Part shown: positions 61,678 to 64,000 of the stretch, piece by piece
How positions within the stretch are numbered: the stretch's first letter is position 1
How the letters are laid out: each line of letters starts with the position of its first letter
NCBI GenBank assembly: GCA_030746295.1
Contig: JASLMY010000004.1
Span: 5,903 to 69,902 of the forward strand
Direction: 5' to 3'
From: Alphaproteobacteria bacterium
Lineage (GTDB): Bacteria > Pseudomonadota > Alphaproteobacteria > GCA-2731375
Length of the DNA stretch: 64,000 nt
Notes under the pieces: model-generated
What the model was told of the DNA's origin: nothing
Databases searched by the model: none
Seen by the model: only the letters and a program-made list of their open reading frames with translations
Position numbers and translations under genes: made by a program

Positions 61678-62622
61678 TCAACGCGTGCCGCCGCCCGGCA
61701 TCAGGCGGCGGTAGAGCGGCAGCGTCAGCGCCGGCAGCATGTACATCGGCAGCTGCGCCAGGGCGAAGAACATGAAGATCTCAAACGGCGCCCGATCGGC
61801 CAACGCGGCTAGGATCAGAGCCATGTTGCAGTTGCCGGTCATGTGCCCGATGGTCAGCGACAGCCTGCGGCCGGCACGCCAGAAGGCCAGCGCACCGAAG
61901 ACCTGCAGCGCCAGGTTGGCGGCGAAGGCGACGGCGACGTAGAGCAGCACCTCCCAGGGCCGGGCCAGCAGCACCTCGGTGACGCCCGACATGATGGCGA
62001 TGGCGAAGGTCACCAGGCCGAGGGCGCTGGCGCCGTCGATCGCCCGCGCGCGGCGCTCGATCGTCGCCCAGTCGAGAAACCAGAGCCGCAGCACCAGGGT
62101 GATCAGGAAGGCGCCGCCGATCATCAAGGCCAGCCGGCCGGCGAAGGCGGCGAGCGAGAGCTCGAGCTCGACCTCCAGGAGACCGAGCGCCAGCGGCGGC
62201 AGCGTCGCCGGCACCAGGACGTGGGTCAAGATCGTGGTGGCGACGGCGAACTCGGCGTCGAGACCCAGGATCAGGGCGAAGGCGCCGGCCGTGGTCGGCG
62301 GCGGTGCCATCGCCATCAGCACCACCGCGCCGGCGAGCCCGATCGGTAGGCCGAGCGGTTGCACCGCGGCGAGGACGACCAGCGGTACCAAGAGCAACAG
62401 GAAGGCGGCGACGACGAGCAACAGCGCCGGCCGGCGCAGATAGCGCAGGACCGCCCGGTAGTCGAGGCGGATCAGGCCGAGGGTGAAGCTGAACATGATC
62501 ATCGGCACGATATAGGGTCTCAGCAGGTCGGCCAGCGGCGGCACCGCCAGTCCCACCAGCGCCCCCAGCGCCAGCACCGAGGCGGCGTGCCGTCCCAACC
62601 ACTCGAGTGGTCTCAGCAACAC
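61678..62622 (-). CDS. Bile acid:sodium symporter (BASS)-family transporter
   Basis: A 314-aa inner-membrane transporter with about nine to ten helices. The family block LGLIRLDYRAVLRYLRRPALLL (about 48-69), MAMAPPPTTAGAFALILGLD (the crossover region with small and polar residues, about 104-123) and TGNCNMALILAA (second crossover, about 262-273) are visible. It starts with GTG and has a weak ribosome site, 20 bases after the VapB-like gene. Members take up bile acids, pantoate, 2-keto acids or steroids with Na+. It precedes the lyase gene by 52 bases, so it may import that enzyme's substrate. Confidence 0.83.
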   Translation of the reverse strand: MLLRPLEWLGRHAASVLALGALVGLAVPPLADLLRPYIVPMIMFSFTLGLIRLDYRAVLRYLRRPALLLVVAAFLLLLVPLVVLAAVQPLGLPIGLAGAVVLMAMAPPPTTAGAFALILGLDAEFAVATTILTHVLVPATLPPLALGLLEVELELSLAAFAGRLALMIGGAFLITLVLRLWFLDWATIERRARAIDGASALGLVTFAIAIMSGVTEVLLARPWEVLLYVAVAFAANLALQVFGALAFWRAGRRLSLTIGHMTGNCNMALILAALADRAPFEIFMFFALAQLPMYMLPALTLPLYRRLMPGGGTR

Positions 62623-62642
62623 GGAGATACGCGCCGCCCGGC

Positions 62643-62828
62643 CTACGGCCTGCCGCTGATCGGCATGCCCCTCTCGTCATAGCCGAGGATTTTCTCAGTC
62701 GCTCGATCGCGCAGCACGGGGAGGGAGGCGCAATGGTCGGCCACCTCCTCGAGCCGATCGGTCAGTCGCCGAGCCGGCTCTCGCGCATTCCGATCCGCCT
62801 TGCCAGGCGACAATTTTTTTCCAGACAT
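62643..62828 (-). CDS. VapB-like antitoxin, C-terminal part only
   Basis: A 61-aa protein whose second half matches the toxin-binding tail of VapB/PSK-type antitoxins: HCASLPVL (about 32-39) then RDRATEKILGYDERGMPISGRP, which in the family reads LPxLDxRSPDEILGYDExGLP. The usual N-terminal DNA-binding beta-helix part is missing and replaced by a charged stretch (SGKKLSPGKADRNAREPARR). AGGAGG lies eight bases before the ATG, so it is probably translated. No VapC/PIN-domain toxin gene is adjacent. It may be a stray antitoxin able to neutralise a toxin made elsewhere, or a relict. Confidence 0.65.
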   Translation of the reverse strand: MSGKKLSPGKADRNAREPARRLTDRLEEVADHCASLPVLRDRATEKILGYDERGMPISGRP

Positions 62829-63003
62829 CCCCGCGTCCTCCTGGCATCAACCTATTGCCGTGCGGCCTTCCGTTCAACTCGGTTAGTCTGGGCGGCGACG
62901 GCGAGGCTGGGCCTTGACGGACACAGATCAGGTGCGGTCTTTGCCCGAAGATGTATGAGCGACGCGTTTCGTGGGCGCGTGCTGCTCGGAAACGGAGGCG
63001 AGA

Positions 63004-63555
63004 TTGCGGCGGTTGGAGACCGAGCGGTTGCTGCTCGATGGCTGGCGGGAAGCGGACGTCGAGCCGCTGGCGGCGATGAACGCCGACGCGCAAGTCATGC
63101 GCCACATCGGCTCGGGCGTCCGCCCCTATGCCCGGGCGCTCGCCGAGGCGCGCCAGTTCGTCGCCGGGCCACCGACGGGGCCGCTCGGCCTCTGGGCGAT
63201 TCGCGAGCGCGGCGGGGCCGACTTCTGCGGCTGGGCGGCACTGATGCCGCTCGACGGCGGCGAGGAGATCGAGCTCGGCTATCGTCTGCCGCGCCATGGC
63301 TGGGGCCGGGGCATCGCCACCGAGGCCGCCGGGCGCCTCCTCGCCCATGGCTTTTCGGACCTGGGCCTGGAGCGGATCGTCGCCGTGACCAGCGCCGAGA
63401 ATGTCGCCTCGCAACGCGTCCTCACCAAGCTCGGCCTGCAGTACCGGGGCCTCCGCGAGGTCTACGGCGTCAAGGGCGTCTGGTACTACGACATCCGGGC
63501 GGCGGCCTGGCGGCGGCTCTTCGCCGGTGGTCTCGCCACACAATCGCCGCAATGA
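63004..63555 (+). CDS. GNAT-family N-acetyltransferase (RimJ/RimL type)
   Basis: A 183-aa acetyltransferase. It shows RRLETERLLLDGWREADVEPLAAMNAD at the start, GYRLPRHGWGRGIATEAAGRLLAHGFSDLGLERIVAVTSAENVASQRVLTKLGLQYRG (about 95-152) with the acetyl-CoA-binding GRGIATEA loop, and a final aromatic strand. I took TTG 63004 (GGAG six bases upstream), since the family begins here; a GTG 11 codons earlier is open. It transfers an acetyl group to a protein N-terminus, antibiotic or small amine; the target is unknown. Confidence 0.85.
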   Translation: MRRLETERLLLDGWREADVEPLAAMNADAQVMRHIGSGVRPYARALAEARQFVAGPPTGPLGLWAIRERGGADFCGWAALMPLDGGEEIELGYRLPRHGWGRGIATEAAGRLLAHGFSDLGLERIVAVTSAENVASQRVLTKLGLQYRGLREVYGVKGVWYYDIRAAAWRRLFAGGLATQSPQ

Positions 63556-63627
63556 CCACTTATCCGACTTTGGCGCTCGACCCCATCGGGGGTTAGAGTG
63601 CCAACGACAAGGGTCGCGGAACCGAGC

Positions 63628-64000
63628 ATGAGCATTTGGGGGAAGATCATCGGCGGCGCCGCCGGCTTCGCGCTCGGCGGGCCGATCGGCGCCCTGTTGG
63701 GCGGCCTCGCCGGCCATGCCGTCGACCGCCTGGCGGCCGAGACCGACGCCGGCGACGGCAGCAAGCAGATCGCCTTCACCATCGGCGTCATCGTCCTCGG
63801 TGCCAAGATGGCGAAGGCCGACGGCGTGGTGACCCGCGACGAGGTCCAGGCCTTCCGCGAGGTCTTTCACGTGCCGCCGGAAGAGATCAAGAACGTCGGC
63901 CGTATCTTCGACATGGCGCGAAAGGAATCGGCCGGCTACGAGCCCTACGCCCGCCAGATCGCGCGCCTTTTCGAGGACAACCCCGAGGTTCTGGAGGACC
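63628..64000 (+). CDS. DjlA-like/TerB-domain co-chaperone, partial
   Basis: The 5' 124 codons of a gene that runs off the right edge. It begins MSIWGKIIGGAAGFALGGPIGALLGGLAGHAVDRLAAE, a glycine-rich membrane-inserting segment, then IAFTIGVIVLGAKMAKADGVVTRDEVQAFREVF, the TerB-like helical module of DjlA. The C-terminal J domain with HPD is beyond the window. DjlA works with DnaK and can trigger envelope stress signalling. The ATG has GCGGA about ten bases upstream. Confidence 0.88.
   Translation, partial: MSIWGKIIGGAAGFALGGPIGALLGGLAGHAVDRLAAETDAGDGSKQIAFTIGVIVLGAKMAKADGVVTRDEVQAFREVFHVPPEEIKNVGRIFDMARKESAGYEPYARQIARLFEDNPEVLED

Overview
The window is high-GC (about two thirds G+C) chromosomal DNA from what looks like a free-living alphaproteobacterium, probably of the Rhodospirillales/Kiloniellales type. 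Pointers are the ArsR-methyltransferase fusion–metF–metH block, a fused indolepyruvate:ferredoxin oxidoreductase of about 1160 aa, TadE/TadG pilus genes, separately encoded MlaA/MlaC, hydantoinase/oxoprolinase genes, and many SDR, LLM-flavin and DMT genes. The genus assignment is inference. No tRNA, rRNA, CRISPR array, prophage or intact insertion sequence was seen. The GC background falls only in a few intergenic pockets (about 640-700, 23820-23880, 36140-36480, 44960-45110, 50745-50785).

Layout. 1-6.5 kb: a two-cluster ferredoxin whose partner gene runs off the left edge, a NIT-domain chemoreceptor with a clear terminator, an overlapping pair (IPNS-like dioxygenase plus COG1237-type metallo-hydrolase), and a DMT exporter. 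6.7-11.7 kb: a RutA/SfnG-like flavin monooxygenase followed by hyuA-hyuB, which reads as a heterocycle ring-opening module. 11.8-21 kb: a hybrid sensor kinase, then a DUF1538 membrane protein (frameshifted here) with two overlapping PII-like genes, facing a Na+/H+ antiporter fused to a cyclic-nucleotide-binding domain. 20-28.6 kb: small metabolic enzymes (quinone reductase, cupin, LLM oxidoreductase, HxlR regulator, GFA protein, Bcr/CflA efflux pump, enoyl-CoA hydratase, YbaK-like deacylase), interrupted by a repeat-rich 0.8 kb gap.

28.7-36 kb, minus strand: two SDRs, an M20 peptidase, a periplasmic glycerophosphodiester phosphodiesterase and a three-gene TadG/TadE/TadE pseudopilin module. 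36.7-44.4 kb: an HpnL-like membrane protein, an LpxL-like acyltransferase, a HAD phosphatase, an SDR, a hotdog thioesterase and the large IOR fusion. 44.6-47 kb: a truncated LOV/PAS gene, a hemerythrin, a VOC protein and a DMT transporter. 47.2-50.4 kb: EttA, MlaC and MlaA. 50.8-56.3 kb: the methionine block with an operator-like palindrome upstream. 56.3-62.8 kb: a long minus-strand run (N-terminally truncated VapB-like antitoxin, BASS transporter, fumarase/ASL-family lyase, SDR, small winged-helix protein, duplicated-domain membrane protein, cupin, FAD oxidoreductase). The right edge holds a GNAT acetyltransferase and the start of a DjlA-like co-chaperone.

The most promising uncharacterised item is the DUF1538–PII–PII unit: a pseudo-twofold repeated membrane protein translationally coupled to two small PII-fold proteins, the architecture expected of a transporter with dedicated PII-type gating. 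Second are the 39-bp perfect palindrome with its adjacent minisatellite, and the orphan VapB-like protein that keeps only the toxin-wrapping half.
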